From Actinomycetota bacterium (GTDB lineage: Bacteria > Actinomycetota > Thermoleophilia > Gaiellales > Gaiellaceae), in NCBI GenBank assembly GCA_013812265.1, contig JACCTQ010000188.1:1-5473 (forward strand): a stretch of 5,473 nt of DNA, read 5' to 3'. A model generated the notes under the pieces. That model made no database searches and was not told the origin of the DNA. It saw only the letters and a list, made by a program, of their open reading frames with translations. Of this stretch, positions 3,831-5,473 are shown piece by piece (position 1 is the stretch's first letter; every line of letters begins with the position of its first letter). The translations under genes and the position numbers were made by a program.

Positions 3831-5473
3831 TGGCGAACGACTCCGGACCAAACCGCCCAAACCGCCCGATCCGCCCGCGGCAGGGAGCGATTGGCGGCCG
3901 CGGCAAGCGACGCGTCGTCATCGAGGGAGGCGGTCGCCCGCGTCCTGACTCACGTCAGTCACGTGATCGGCAGGAGACTCGACCCAAGGTCCCGCGCGAG
4001 GTCGTACAGCCGACCGGCCCGGTGACAGTGCCGTCGGGCGTTACGGTCAAGGACCTCTCCGCGGCGCTCGGAAAAACCGTCCCCGACATCATCAAGGTGA
4101 TGATGGGGCTGGGAAAGATGGTCACGATCACACAGACGCTCGCGGATGACGAGGTGGAGCTGATCGCGACCGAGCTTGCGCCGAACCGCGAGCTGACGAT
4201 CAAGCGTGCGGCCGACGAGGACGAGACGCCGGAGGTGTTCGAGGACGCCGAGCAGGATCTCGTAGCTCGACCGCCGGTCGTCACGATCATGGGGCATGTC
4301 GACCACGGGAAGACGACCCTGCTGGACGCGATCCGCGAATCCGCCGTTGTGGAGACCGAGGCGGGTGGGATCACGCAGCACATAGGCGCGTACCAGGTGC
4401 ACCACAACGGCCGCTGGATCACCTTCCTGGATACGCCCGGACACGAGGCATTCACGGCGATGCGCGCGCGCGGCGCCAAGGTGACGGATGTGGCCGTGCT
4501 CGTCGTTGCCGCCGACGACGGGGTCATGCCGCAGACCAGGGAGTCGATCTCGCATGCTCGCGCGGCCGACGTCCCGATCGTGGTGGCGGTAAACAAGATC
4601 GACCTCCCCGACGCGAATGCCGAGCGCGTGCGCAGCGAGCTTGCGGCGGACGGCCTCCAACCGGAGGACTGGGGCGGGACGACGCAGTTCTCCGAGGTGT
4701 CTGCAAAGGCGAAGCAAAATTTGGACGACCTGCTCGAGCGGGTCCTGCTCGTGGCCGACGCCGAGCTCGAACTGCGGGCCAACCCGAACGCCGAGGCCTC
4801 CGGACCGATCATCGAGTCGCGCCTCGACGTGGGCCGCGGGCCGGTGGCGACGATGCTCGTCCAGCGCGGGACCCTCCGCACGGGCGACGGAATCGTCGCA
4901 GGCGATGCTTCGGGCAAGGTGCGGACGCTCCTCAACTACCGGGGCGAGCGCATCAAGGAGGCGAAGCCGGGTGAGCCGGTCGAGATCATCGGCTTCGACA
5001 AGCCGCCGCCCGCCGGTGAGCTTTGCCGCGTGGTCGAGAACGAGCGCCAGGCCCGGCACCTCGCACAGCTACGCGGTCAGCGTCTGCGGACCGAGCAGAT
5101 GGCACAGCGCTCCGCGTCCGGAGTCTCCCTGGAGAGCTTGTTCACGCAGATGCAGGAGGGCGCGGTCCGCGATCTCAATCTCGTCGTCAAGGGAGACGTG
5201 GTGGGCTCGGTCGAGGCCGCAGTCTCCGAGCTTGCCAAGATCCAGCACACCGAGGTGCGGGTACACGTGATCCACCAGGGCGTCGGAGGAATCACGGAGG
5301 GCGACATCATGCTCGCGTCGGCCTCGAGCGCGCTCGTGGTGGGCTTCAACGTGCGACCGAACGCCGAGGCGCGTGCGCTCGGTGATCGCGAAGGCGTCGA
5401 GATCCGAACGTATCGCGTCATCTACGAGCTCACGCAGGACATCGAGCGCGCTCTCGTCGGGATGCTGGCTCCC
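3830..5473 (+). CDS. infB: Translation initiation factor IF-2 (3' end beyond the window)
   Basis: IF2 is the GTPase that places initiator fMet-tRNA on the 30S subunit and promotes 50S joining. The frame is open for 548 codons to the window edge without a stop. A short basic Pro/Gly/Arg-rich leader (1-~62) is followed by an IF2_N domain (~64-115, PSGVTVKDLSAALGK). The GTPase domain has G1 GHVDHGKT (155-162), switch GGITQHIG (179-186), G3 DTPGH (201-205), G4 NKID (255-258) and G5 SAK (291-293). Domain II (~325-420) and domain III (~435-540, LNLVVKGDVVGSVEA...GVGGITEGDI) follow. The last visible residues, TYRVIYELTQDIERALVGML, lie at the linker to domain IV, so roughly 100 residues are cut off. 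Only ~154 residues precede G1, much shorter than in Streptomyces or E. coli IF2. ATG 3830 overlaps the ylxR TGA by one base. Confidence 0.95.
   Translation, partial: MANDSGPNRPNRPIRPRQGAIGGRGKRRVVIEGGGRPRPDSRQSRDRQETRPKVPREVVQPTGPVTVPSGVTVKDLSAALGKTVPDIIKVMMGLGKMVTITQTLADDEVELIATELAPNRELTIKRAADEDETPEVFEDAEQDLVARPPVVTIMGHVDHGKTTLLDAIRESAVVETEAGGITQHIGAYQVHHNGRWITFLDTPGHEAFTAMRARGAKVTDVAVLVVAADDGVMPQTRESISHARAADVPIVVAVNKIDLPDANAERVRSELAADGLQPEDWGGTTQFSEVSAKAKQNLDDLLERVLLVADAELELRANPNAEASGPIIESRLDVGRGPVATMLVQRGTLRTGDGIVAGDASGKVRTLLNYRGERIKEAKPGEPVEIIGFDKPPPAGELCRVVENERQARHLAQLRGQRLRTEQMAQRSASGVSLESLFTQMQEGAVRDLNLVVKGDVVGSVEAAVSELAKIQHTEVRVHVIHQGVGGITEGDIMLASASSALVVGFNVRPNAEARALGDREGVEIRTYRVIYELTQDIERALVGMLAP
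3851..3877 (+). repeat. Three 9-nt tandem repeats encoding NRP-NRP-IRP in infB
   Basis: Three imperfect copies of AACCGCCCA-like 9-mers encode N-R-P, N-R-P and I-R-P near the IF2 N-terminus. They belong to the low-complexity basic leader and may vary in copy number between strains. Confidence 0.6.

Noticed and set aside
3955..4935. Long minus-strand open frame of 326 codons, plus an overlapping one at 3959-5059
   Set aside because: Both lie opposite the fully supported infB GTPase coding sequence. Their Ser/Arg-rich and His/Arg/Asp-rich translations are typical of antisense frames in high-GC genes, with no recognisable motif.
1..5473. CRISPR array, insertion sequence, phage or other mobile system
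   Set aside because: There are no regularly spaced repeats, terminal inverted repeats, or transposase/integrase motifs on either strand. The content is housekeeping genes.

Overview
The window is GC-rich. Every supported gene lies on the + strand, and most start codons are GTG or TTG. Gene order and protein sequence point to a high-GC actinobacterium. The closest match I can recall is Thermoleophilia (Gaiellales/Solirubrobacterales type), but that is an inference from memory of family sequences, not from a search.

Left part (1-1442) is a tightly packed gene string. It holds the C-terminal tail of an unidentified Arg-rich protein, a sugar-nucleotidyltransferase-type protein, a small three-repeat TPR protein, and a remnant of the D-aminoacyl-tRNA deacylase gene dtd. 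Two of these carry lesions. The nucleotidyltransferase shows a reading-frame break near 779-797: its expected C-terminus continues in the +1 frame and ends exactly on the TTG start of the TPR gene. The dtd copy joins its first ~13 codons to its last ~57, in another frame, and lacks the catalytic SQxT region. Both look like real disruptions or assembly/sequencing errors; the sequence alone cannot say which.

Middle (1443-1626) is a non-coding leader. It has an extended -10-like promoter, a terminator-like hairpin (GC stem plus T5) and a second hairpin just ahead of the rimP ribosome-binding site. This fits an attenuated leader in front of the rimP-nusA-ylxR-infB transcription/translation operon.

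Right part (1627-5473) is the classic operon: rimP (30S maturation), nusA (elongation/termination factor), ylxR/rnpM (small RNA-binding protein) and infB (IF2, cut by the window end after 548 codons). The genes are joined by a 4-nt gap, a 10-nt gap and a 1-nt stop/start overlap. NusA has two departures from the common architecture: a charged helical extension in the N-terminal domain, and a C-terminal C-x9-C-x10-C-x4-H zinc-knuckle-like motif followed by a Pro/Glu/Ala-rich tail. No mobile element, CRISPR, tRNA or rRNA is visible. The most interesting signals are the NusA Cys/His module, the rimP leader structures and the two gene lesions.
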